DNA of 64,000 nucleotides from positions 186,001 through 250,000 of the forward strand of contig NZ_JAGEMM010000006.1 in NCBI RefSeq assembly GCF_017921815.1, read 5' to 3'. The DNA comes from Microvirga antarctica. GTDB lineage: Bacteria > Pseudomonadota > Alphaproteobacteria > Rhizobiales > Beijerinckiaceae. Of the stretch, positions 57,383 to 64,000 are shown in pieces. A program made the translations under genes and the position numbers. The notes under the pieces were generated by a model. The model ran no database searches. It was not told the origin of the DNA and saw only the letters and a program-made list of their open reading frames with translations. Each line of letters begins with the position of its first letter. Positions within the stretch are counted from its first letter, which is position 1.

Positions 57383-57913
57383 TCAGCCGCGCGCGAACTT
57401 GCGTTCGCGCTTCCGGTCGGCCACCGGCTGATAGGCGATCCGCGCATGGTGATCGCAATAGGGCAGACCGCCAATTGAGCGGGCGCCACAGAAACGGAAC
57501 TCTGCCTTGGTCGGATCACCCATCGGCCAGCGGCACATGGACTCACGCAGTTCCATGATGGTTACGCGCTCGGAGACGGGAACGCCGATCTCGTCATCTT
57601 CGACCGGCAAAACAGGCGCTTCGTGCACGACGGCCGGACGCGGAACTGGCGCAAGGACGACGTTGCTGCGGTTCTGTGGCGGAATGGCAACGGGTGCGCT
57701 CGGCGCGCGAGCGGCCTTGCGCGGCCGTTGAGCCGCCGCAGCCTTGTCCTTTTCCCGACCCGACAGACCCAGGCGATGCACTTTGCCGATCACTGCATTG
57801 CGCGTCACATTGCCCAACTCGGTGGCGATCTGGCTCGCACTCAAGCCATCGGTCCAGAGCTTCCTCAGAAGCTCCACTCGCTCGTCCGTCCAGGTCAGGC
57901 TCACGTCTGTCAT
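57383..57913 (-). CDS. gcrA: Cell-cycle regulator GcrA
   Basis: GcrA, 176 residues, is an alphaproteobacterial sigma-70 cofactor that stimulates promoters carrying CcrM-methylated GANTC sites. The N-terminal helix-turn-helix is TWTDERVELLRKLWTDGLSA then SQIATELGNVTRNAVIGKVH, the GcrA signature; the C-terminal sigma-interacting part has CRWPMGDP and FCGARSIGGLPYCDHH. The ATG at 57913 gives MTDVSLTWTDE; a TTG two codons before extends the frame. The region upstream holds four GANTC sites. Confidence 0.96.
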   Translation of the reverse strand: MTDVSLTWTDERVELLRKLWTDGLSASQIATELGNVTRNAVIGKVHRLGLSGREKDKAAAAQRPRKAARAPSAPVAIPPQNRSNVVLAPVPRPAVVHEAPVLPVEDDEIGVPVSERVTIMELRESMCRWPMGDPTKAEFRFCGARSIGGLPYCDHHARIAYQPVADRKRERKFARG

Positions 57914-58166
57914 TCTCAACTGCCTCCATCGGGGCCGCTCTAGCCAGGCTCGAATCCCTGATGCGCCGCGGTCAACGAGATTGCCGCGTCGCGAGGATCG
58001 CTCCTGGGGGTGAAAGCCGCCGCACGAATGTCGTACTCGACGGCCCCGAAGTTACTTGATCGGTGGACTCCGGCGCAAGAGTCCGCGGACAAGGGTTTCC
58101 GTTTTCCCCAGGGAACTGGCTTGCTCTGGAAATCTCCCGGCGATGGATAAGATCATTTCTCTTGAA

Positions 58167-58194
58167 TTGACAGCCTTACGGGTCACATTAGAAT
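58167..58194 (+). promoter_or_regulatory. Sigma-70 promoter of argD overlapped by a GANTC site
   Basis: TTGACA (58167-58172) and TAGAAT (58189-58194) with a 16-base spacer. GAATC at 58191-58195 overlaps the -10 element, the placement seen in GcrA/CcrM-controlled promoters. Predicted start near 58201. Confidence 0.6.
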
Positions 58195-58202
58195 CCATAG
58201 CT

Positions 58203-58233
58203 GCCGCCTCGCATTGGGCGGCGCTTTCTTTTT
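58203..58233 (+). terminator. Leader hairpin with T-tract upstream of argD
   Basis: GCCGCC (58203-58208) pairs with GGCGGC (58217-58222) around an 8-base loop, followed by GCTTTCTTTTT. A second hairpin GGCCCA/TGGGCC spans 58236-58257. The first could terminate or attenuate transcription from the promoter just upstream. Confidence 0.55.
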
Positions 58234-58277
58234 CGGGCCCATGCTTGATTTTGGGCCTATCCAGGCGGAGACGACCC

Positions 58278-59486
58278 GTGACATCGCCCTTGCTGCAGAT
58301 CTTTGCGCGCGCTGATCTTTCCTTCGAGAAAGGAGAGGGGGCCTGGCTCGTGACCAGCGATGGGGAGCGATATCTCGATTTCGGCGCTGGGATCGCCGTC
58401 AACGCATTGGGTCACGCCCATCCCCATCTGGTCGAGGCGCTCACGACCCAGGCCGGCAAGCTGTGGCATACGTCCAATCTTTTCCACATTCCAGAGGGAG
58501 AGCGCCTTGCGCAGAGACTGGTGGATGCCAGTTTTGCCGATGTGGTGTTTTTCTCCAATTCCGGCGCCGAGGCGAACGAGGCGGCGATCAAGATCGCCCG
58601 CCGCTATCATTTCTCGAACGGCCATCCGGATCGTTACCGCATCATTACCTTCGAGGGCGCGTTTCACGGTCGCACGCTGGCGACGCTCGCGGCCGGCGGG
58701 CAGGCCAAATACCTGGAGGGCTTCGGTCCCAAGGTCGAAGGCTTCGATCAGGTTCCGCTAGGAGATATGGCGGCCCTGAAAGCGGCGATCGGCCCCGACA
58801 CGGCCGCGCTGATGATCGAGCCGATCCAGGGGGAGGGGGGCGTGCGCGAAGTGCCGAACGCCTATCTCCAGGAATTGCGCGCGCTGTGCGACCAGCATGG
58901 CATTTTGCTCATCTTCGACGAGATCCAGACCGGCATCGGCCGGACCGGCAAACTCTTTGCCTATGAGAATACCGGCGTCACCCCCGACATCCTGGCTGCC
59001 GCCAAAGGGATCGGCGGCGGATTTCCCATGGGAGCGTGCCTGGCGACCAGCCGCGCCGCGAAAGGCATGACCTATGGGTCGCATGGGACAACCTTCGGCG
59101 GCAATCCCCTCGCCATGGCGGTGGGGAATGCCGTGCTCGACGTGGTGCTGGCGCCGGGCTTTCTCGAGGATGTCGAGCGCAAGGGCCTGCTGCTGAAGCA
59201 ACGGCTCGCCTCCCTCATCGACCGGCATCCGACGATGATTGCGGAAATCCGCGGCCACGGGCTGATGATGGGGATCAAGACACGGGTGCCGAACACGGAT
59301 TTCGTGACCGCGGCGCGCGATCAGAAGATCATCGTGATCGGGGCTGGCGACAACGTCGTTCGGCTACTGCCGCCGCTGATCGTCTCCGATGCCGAGATCG
59401 CCGAGGCGGTTGACCGGCTCGACGCGACCTGTGCGGCGCTCGAATCCGAGCAAGCGGCCAAAGCGGCGCCGGGAGCAGCCCTATGA
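58278..59486 (+). CDS. argD: Acetylornithine aminotransferase ArgD
   Basis: ArgD, 402 residues, a class III PLP aminotransferase in arginine synthesis, often also acting on succinyldiaminopimelate. [47 protein letters not shown] and the PLP lysine in [14 protein letters not shown] are intact. The GTG at 58278 is 7 bases after GGAG (58267-58270). The frame is open upstream to 58056 but has no homology. It overlaps argF by ATGA. Confidence 0.95.
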   Translation: MTSPLLQIFARADLSFEKGEGAWLVTSDGERYLDFGAGIAVNALGHAHPHLVEALTTQAGKLWHTSNLFHIPEGERLAQRLVDASFADVVFFSNSGAEANEAAIKIARRYHFSNGHPDRYRIITFEGAFHGRTLATLAAGGQAKYLEGFGPKVEGFDQVPLGDMAALKAAIGPDTAALMIEPIQGEGGVREVPNAYLQELRALCDQHGILLIFDEIQTGIGRTGKLFAYENTGVTPDILAAAKGIGGGFPMGACLATSRAAKGMTYGSHGTTFGGNPLAMAVGNAVLDVVLAPGFLEDVERKGLLLKQRLASLIDRHPTMIAEIRGHGLMMGIKTRVPNTDFVTAARDQKIIVIGAGDNVVRLLPPLIVSDAEIAEAVDRLDATCAALESEQAAKAAPGAAL

Positions 59487-60409
59487 CCACCCGTCACTTT
59501 CTCGATCTTAGCGACCTCTCGGGCCAGCAGATCCGCCATGTTCTCGATGTGGGCTCAGCCATCAAGGCCAAGCGTCGCAAAGGCGAACGGTCGGTCGACC
59601 GGCCTCTCGAGGGCAAGGTGCTGGCGATGGTCTTCGACAAGCCCTCCACCCGCACGCGGGTGTCGTTCGATGTGGGCATGCGGGAACTCGGTGGCGAGAC
59701 TTTGATGCTCACCGGCCGCGAGATGCAGCTTGGCCGTGGCGAGACCATCGCCGATACGGCGCGGGTGCTGTCTCGCTATGTCGATGCGATCATGATCCGC
59801 ACGCTTGATCACGCAATGGTCACGGAACTTGCTGAAAACGCATCGATTCCCGTGATCAATGGCCTGACCAAGATGACCCATCCCTGCCAGATCATGGCGG
59901 ATGTGATGACCTACGAGGAGCATCGCGGACCGATCAAGGGCCGCACGGTCGCCTGGACCGGCGACGCCAACAACGTGCTCGCCTCATGGGTTCACGCGGC
60001 CGCGCGGCTGGATTTCCGATTGACCATCGCGTCCCCGCCGGAACTCGCGCCGCGCCCCGAGCTTCTGGCATGGGCGAAGAAAGAAGGGGCCGACATCACG
60101 GTGACGACGGATGCATTCGAGGCGGCCGATGGGGCGCATGCCATTGTGACGGATTGCTGGGTCTCGATGGGCGACGAGGATGAGTTCCGTCGTCACAATT
60201 TGCTGAAGCCTTACCAGGTCAATGCCACGCTTATGGGCGTCGCCGACAAGGACGCGATCTTCATGCATTGCCTGCCAGCCCATCGCGGCGAAGAGGTCAC
60301 CGACGATATCATGGACGGACCACGCTCTGTGGTGTTCGATGAAGCCGAAAATCGGCTCCATGCCCAGAAGGGAATTCTTGCCTGGTGCCTGGGAGCGGCG
60401 GAAGCATGA
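59483..60409 (+). CDS. argF: Ornithine carbamoyltransferase ArgF
   Basis: ArgF, 308 residues, makes citrulline from ornithine and carbamoyl phosphate. The carbamoyl-phosphate motif STRTR is at residues 55-59, [13 protein letters not shown] gives the HPCQ motif, ornithine binding includes WVSMGDE, and [11 protein letters not shown] is present. It is coupled by ATGA overlaps to argD before it and hslO after it. Confidence 0.97.
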   Translation: MTTRHFLDLSDLSGQQIRHVLDVGSAIKAKRRKGERSVDRPLEGKVLAMVFDKPSTRTRVSFDVGMRELGGETLMLTGREMQLGRGETIADTARVLSRYVDAIMIRTLDHAMVTELAENASIPVINGLTKMTHPCQIMADVMTYEEHRGPIKGRTVAWTGDANNVLASWVHAAARLDFRLTIASPPELAPRPELLAWAKKEGADITVTTDAFEAADGAHAIVTDCWVSMGDEDEFRRHNLLKPYQVNATLMGVADKDAIFMHCLPAHRGEEVTDDIMDGPRSVVFDEAENRLHAQKGILAWCLGAAEA

Positions 60410-61404
60410 GCGGCGCACCTTTCGAGGGCGCAGACGATGTGGTGCTGCCATTCGCGGTGGAGCCGCTGGACATCCGCGGAAAGATTGTCCGACTGGGAAC
60501 ATCGATCGACACCATCATCGCCCGTCACGGCTATCCTGACGCCGTTTCGCGCGTGCTGGGCGAAGCCGCGGCCCTGACGGTGCTGCTCGGGTCATCGTTG
60601 AAGTTCCAGGGCCGTTTCCAGCTCCAGACCAAGACCGACGGACCGATCGAGATGATCGTCGTCGATTTCGATGCGCCGGATCGTCTTCGCGCGACTGCGC
60701 GGTTCGACCAGGAGCGGCTGGATGCCGCGTTGGCCGCAGCACCAAAGACCGGCGATCTGATCGGATCGGGCTATCTCGCCATGACCATCGACCAGGGCAC
60801 CGATCAGAGCCGGTATCAGGGCGTGGTGGCCCTTGAGGGTCAGGGCTTCGAAGAAGCAGCGCACGAGTATTTCCGGCAATCCGAGCAGATTCCGACCCGC
60901 GTTCGCCTCGCGGTCGCCGAACAGTTCGAGAACGGCACCCGTACCTACCGGGCAGGCGGCCTGATGGTGCAGTTCCTGCCGACGTCGCCCGAACGGATCC
61001 GGCAGGCCGATCTGTCGCCCGGCGACATCCCCGAGGGCCATGCCGCAAGCGAAGCGGACCCCGTGTCGGAGGATGATGCGTGGGCCGAGGCGAAAGCTCT
61101 CGTTCAGACCGTCGAAGACCATGAATTGATCGATCCCACTGTCTCCAGCGAGCGCCTTCTCTATCGGCTTTTCCACGAGCGTGGCGTGCGCGTCTTCGAG
61201 GGCCAGAGCGTACACGAGGAATGCCGCTGCTCGGAGAGCCGGGTGATGTCGATGATGCGCCGCTTTGCGCCGGACGATCGCCGCGACATGGTCGGGGACA
61301 ACGGCCGCATCGGCATCACGTGCGAATTCTGTTCGCGCTTCTACGATCTCGATCCCGTGGCCGTCGAAGCGGAAATCGCCCGCGCGGAAGCCGAGTCCGA
61401 GTGA
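60406..61404 (+). CDS. hslO: Redox-regulated chaperone Hsp33
   Basis: Hsp33, 332 residues, a holdase activated by oxidative unfolding. The zinc-binding redox switch is intact: CRCSE and CEFC in the C-terminal domain. The N-terminal chaperone domain has [20 protein letters not shown] and [20 protein letters not shown]. The ATG at 60406 overlaps the argF stop; an upstream ATG at 60385 adds seven residues without support. Linkage with argF is common in Hyphomicrobiales. Confidence 0.95.
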   Translation: MSGAPFEGADDVVLPFAVEPLDIRGKIVRLGTSIDTIIARHGYPDAVSRVLGEAAALTVLLGSSLKFQGRFQLQTKTDGPIEMIVVDFDAPDRLRATARFDQERLDAALAAAPKTGDLIGSGYLAMTIDQGTDQSRYQGVVALEGQGFEEAAHEYFRQSEQIPTRVRLAVAEQFENGTRTYRAGGLMVQFLPTSPERIRQADLSPGDIPEGHAASEADPVSEDDAWAEAKALVQTVEDHELIDPTVSSERLLYRLFHERGVRVFEGQSVHEECRCSESRVMSMMRRFAPDDRRDMVGDNGRIGITCEFCSRFYDLDPVAVEAEIARAEAESE

Positions 61405-61425
61405 GCCGGTCGTCTGTTGCGGGCG

Positions 61426-62616
61426 TTATGCTCCGATCAGGCTGCGCGTTTCGGCGCAGGTCGCCGCAAGACGTCGCATGAAGGCCGTCCCGGCTTCGAT
61501 CTGGTCCAGCGTAATGTACTCGTCCGCCTGATGGGCCTGGTTGATGGAGCCTGGACCGCAGACCACGGTTGGAATGCCCGCCTGCTGATAGTGCCCCGCC
61601 TCCGTCCCGAAGGGGACCGTCTGCGTGCGGTTGCGCCCTGCCAGGCGCAGCGCCAGCGCCTCGGCGGCTGACCCCGGCGCCGGCGCAAGCCCTGGTACGG
61701 CCACAGCAAGCGTCGTCTCGATGCGGCCGAAATCGCCGAAGCGGTTGAGGCGCCGGAGCGCCACCTCTGATGCGTAATGATCGAGCCGGTTCGGGATCTC
61801 CTGCGGATCGAGGCTTGGCAGCCCGCGAAACTCCCACTGGAAACTGCAGAACTTGGAGATGATGTTGCGCGCGGTGCCGCCGGCGATCGTCCCCACATGC
61901 ACGGTCGTGTAGGGCGGATCGAACCGCCCGCTCGGATCCCCGCGCTCCATCATTTCGTCGGCGATCCGGTTCAACTCCCCGATGAGATCGGCCGCCGTCA
62001 TGACCGCACTGGCGCCGAGATACGGCTTTGAGGAATGCGCCTCGAAGCCGTGGACGTCGGTCGTGAACGTGACGACGCTTTTATGCGCATCGACCACTTC
62101 CAGTTCGGTCGGCTCGCCGACGATGGCGACTTTCGGCAGCGGCAGTTCGCGCCCGAACTGGCGGATTGCGCCCATCACGCCGAGACAGGTCGTCTCCTCG
62201 TCGTAGGAAAGCATGAGGTGAATGGGAATTGTCAGATCGGCGGCGAGAAATTCCGGCACGAGCGCCAGAGCGATGGCCAGAAACGCCTTCATGTCGACGG
62301 CGCCCCGGCCATAGGCCCTGCCGTGATCGATCCTCAGTGTGAACGGGTCAGAGGTCCAGCTCTGCCCGGTGACGGGAACGACATCCGTGTGGCCTGACAG
62401 AACGATGCCGCCCCGATCCCGGGGGCCGATCGTGGCGTAGAGCGCAGCCTTTTTGCCGGTCTCGTTCGGCAAGCGAAGAACCGGAATGCCCCAGCCCGAG
62501 AGATACTCCTCGACGAACGCAATGAGCGGCAGATTGGATTTTGCGCTTTCGGTATCGAACGACACGAGCTTGGCCAACATGTCGAGCGGTGTGAAAGACT
62601 GACCTACGGCGGACAT
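61426..62616 (-). CDS. argE: Acetylornithine deacetylase ArgE
   Basis: ArgE, 396 residues, M20-family zinc peptidase fold. Metal-site motifs are LSGHTDVVPV, GRGAVDMKAFLA, SYDEETTCLGV with the catalytic Glu-Glu, and IVGEPTEL; the dimerisation domain has HGFEAHSS. It deacetylates N-acetylornithine. The ATG at 62616 has TTGAGG just upstream on the minus strand. It lies 7 bases after apaG and is convergent with hslO. Confidence 0.93.
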   Translation of the reverse strand: MSAVGQSFTPLDMLAKLVSFDTESAKSNLPLIAFVEEYLSGWGIPVLRLPNETGKKAALYATIGPRDRGGIVLSGHTDVVPVTGQSWTSDPFTLRIDHGRAYGRGAVDMKAFLAIALALVPEFLAADLTIPIHLMLSYDEETTCLGVMGAIRQFGRELPLPKVAIVGEPTELEVVDAHKSVVTFTTDVHGFEAHSSKPYLGASAVMTAADLIGELNRIADEMMERGDPSGRFDPPYTTVHVGTIAGGTARNIISKFCSFQWEFRGLPSLDPQEIPNRLDHYASEVALRRLNRFGDFGRIETTLAVAVPGLAPAPGSAAEALALRLAGRNRTQTVPFGTEAGHYQQAGIPTVVCGPGSINQAHQADEYITLDQIEAGTAFMRRLAATCAETRSLIGA

Positions 62617-62623
62617 GACGACC

Positions 62624-63016
62624 TCAATGGACCACACGCCTGGCCTGGGGAATGTCGAGTGAGAAAAGGGGTATTTCGGCGACGAACGTCTCGCCGGCGT
62701 CGGTCTCCATGATGTAATTGCCCTGCATCGTGCCGCTTCTGGTCTGCAAGGGACATCCGCTCGTATAGCTGAAGCTCTCGCCCGGCCCCAGGATCGGCTG
62801 CTCCCCGACGACGCCGGGACCGCGAACCTCCTGGACCTGGCCGCGATCGTCCATGATGCGCCAGTAGCGTGAGCGCAGCTGCACCCGCTCCGAGCCGGTG
62901 TTTACGATTTCGACTGTGTAGGCAAAGAAATAGCGTTCTTCCTTTGGGGACGATTCTTCCGGCATGTAGCGCGGCGCAACCGTCACGCTGATGTCCCGGG
63001 TCACGGCCTTGTACAT
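62624..63016 (-). CDS. apaG: ApaG family protein
   Basis: ApaG, 130 residues, an immunoglobulin-like beta-sandwich protein of unclear biochemical role, linked to divalent-metal and diadenosine tetraphosphate phenotypes. Recognised by RYFFAYTVEIVNTGSERVQL, RYWRIMDDRGQVQEVRGPGV, VGEQPILGPGESFSYTSGCP and MQGNYIME. The ATG at 63016 gives the family N-terminus. It precedes argE with 7 bases between, probably co-transcribed. Confidence 0.94.
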   Translation of the reverse strand: MYKAVTRDISVTVAPRYMPEESSPKEERYFFAYTVEIVNTGSERVQLRSRYWRIMDDRGQVQEVRGPGVVGEQPILGPGESFSYTSGCPLQTRSGTMQGNYIMETDAGETFVAEIPLFSLDIPQARRVVH

Positions 63017-63220
63017 CGGTATCTCTCGAGAACGCTCGTCTGGTACAATCGTCCTGACGTGGTAGGACGGCGCATGCGTGCCGTCAATCGAACGCCGGAA
63101 CCCCGCCTGTCTAGGGTCCTGATGAGGCGACGTTAGGGCAACGGCCGGCGCAGTGGCGATGCCCCTTGGCCCAGGTGGCGCTTCTAAGCTAGGGAGAGGG
63201 GTCAAACCGGAAGAGACCTC

Positions 63221-64000
63221 ATGATTGCCTTGAAGGACGGGATTCAATCGGCCGATACCATCGAGCGTCTTGCCGCGGCAGGCGTGATCCGGTCGGACCG
63301 TCCGTTCGCGTCGGACCAGGTCCAGCCGGCAAGCCTCGATCTGCGCCTCGGCAACCGCGCCTATCGGGTGCGCGCCAGTTTTCTGCCCGGTCGCAACCAC
63401 ACGGTTCGCGACCGCCTCGTTCAGCTGAGCTATCACGAGATCGACCTGACGGCAGGGGCGATCCTCGAGACAGGCAGCGTCTACATCGCGGAATTGCAGG
63501 AGAGTCTTTATCTCCCGCCGGATCTCTCTGCCGCCGCCAACCCGAAAAGCTCCACCGGCCGGATCGACGTCTTTACCCGGGTCATCACTGACCGTTCGCA
63601 GGAATTCGATACCATCGGGGCCGGCTACCAGGGTCAGCTTTTCGCCGAAATCTCGCCGCGCACTTTTCCCGTGCTCGTGCGGACCGGCACGCGGCTGTCG
63701 CAGCTGCGACTGCGCAAGGGCGTGGTGCGGATCAGCGACGACGAACTCCATGCACTCCATGCCCGCGAGCGGGTCGTGACCTCCGCCGAACCCTCGATCC
63801 AGGATGGCGTCGCCGTGAGCGTGGATCTGGCAGGCTTCGGCGCCGATCACCTCATTGGCTACCGCGCCAAGCGTCATACCGGACTGGTGGACGTGGACAA
63901 GGCGGGCGCCTGCGCGGTGGCGGATTTCTGGGAGCCCCTCTACGCCAATCCCGGCCGCACGCTGATCCTCGACCCCGGCCAGTTCTACATCCTGGCCTCG
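63221..64000 (+). CDS. dcd: 2'-deoxycytidine 5'-triphosphate deaminase, long form (3'-truncated by window edge)
   Basis: The frame runs from the ATG at 63221 to the window end, 260 codons without a stop. It encodes GIQSADTIERLAAAGVIRSD, QVQPASLDLRLGNRAYRVRA, ANPKSSTGRIDVFTRVITD and YQGQLFAEISPRTFPVLVRT, matching the long alphaproteobacterial dCTP deaminase, which has a second, diverged domain. The enzyme produces dUTP for thymidylate synthesis. GAAGAGA lies 5-10 bases upstream. It is divergent from apaG, 204 bases apart. Confidence 0.92.
   Translation, partial: MIALKDGIQSADTIERLAAAGVIRSDRPFASDQVQPASLDLRLGNRAYRVRASFLPGRNHTVRDRLVQLSYHEIDLTAGAILETGSVYIAELQESLYLPPDLSAAANPKSSTGRIDVFTRVITDRSQEFDTIGAGYQGQLFAEISPRTFPVLVRTGTRLSQLRLRKGVVRISDDELHALHARERVVTSAEPSIQDGVAVSVDLAGFGADHLIGYRAKRHTGLVDVDKAGACAVADFWEPLYANPGRTLILDPGQFYILAS

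Larger units (their letters stand above)
57914..58277. other. gcrA-argD divergent intergenic region
   Basis: No protein gene is seen. The 364 bases contain four GANTC sites (57952, 58066, 58079, 58191), a good sigma-70 promoter for argD and two leader hairpins, each listed or discussed separately. Confidence 0.7.

Overview
The window is a high-GC chromosomal segment from an alphaproteobacterium, most likely of the order Hyphomicrobiales (Rhizobiales). The evidence is a GcrA cell-cycle regulator, the alphaproteobacterial type of SerC, the aerobic-type cobalamin genes cobC/cobD/cobQ/cobP, the order tolQRAB ... pal-cpoB-tilS-ftsH-glmM, an RpoH with its RpoH box, and the gene order phoR-pstSCAB-phoU-phoB. 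I cannot fix the genus from sequence alone.

Region 1 (1-16300) is housekeeping and envelope: the 3' end of ruvB, ybgC, a divergent DUF1127/LysR pair, the Tol-Pal system (tolQRAB, then pal and cpoB after an inserted HdeD-like gene and a phospholipase-D-type cardiolipin synthase), tilS, ftsH, glmM and an outer-membrane beta-barrel protein. Region 2 (16300-29700) holds an RND efflux pump with its adaptor, serine synthesis (serC, serA), a class I glutamine amidotransferase, purA, an unassigned membrane protein, rpoH and an rluD-type pseudouridine synthase. A functional tRNA-Glu(CTC) and a decayed tRNA-Arg(CCG) follow at 29.8-30.0 kb.

Region 3 (30000-35650) is accessory in character. An RdmC-like alpha/beta hydrolase is divergent from a true class-TetR repressor, and two near-perfect tet-operator-like palindromes lie between them. 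After them come decayed fragments (a PD40-propeller C-terminus and a frameshifted aminotransferase tail) and two stretches without recognisable genes, then a Tat-exported metal-dependent amidohydrolase with an odd cysteine-rich N-terminus and a LbH acetyltransferase. The tRNA remnant, the broken genes and the regulator-target switch suggest an old, eroding insertion.

Region 4 (35650-49150) carries metZ, an rmlD-like reductase, gamma-glutamyltransferase, a small unknown protein, an MFS transporter, a lytic transglycosylase, a cobalamin cluster (cobC divergent from and overlapping cobD; a BtuF-like binding protein; cobQ-cobP) and an orphan HWE histidine kinase.

Region 5 (49300-64000) holds a flippase-like membrane protein, the phosphate regulon with a three-repeat Pho box ahead of pstS, gcrA, the arginine block argD-argF-hslO with convergent argE-apaG, and the 5' part of a long-form dcd. 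The gcrA-argD intergenic region has four GANTC (CcrM) sites, one overlapping the -10 of a good promoter upstream of a structured argD leader.

No CRISPR array, insertion sequence, rRNA or prophage was seen. The most distinctive locus is the tetracycline-type repressor/operator module driving a hydrolase in place of a TetA pump.
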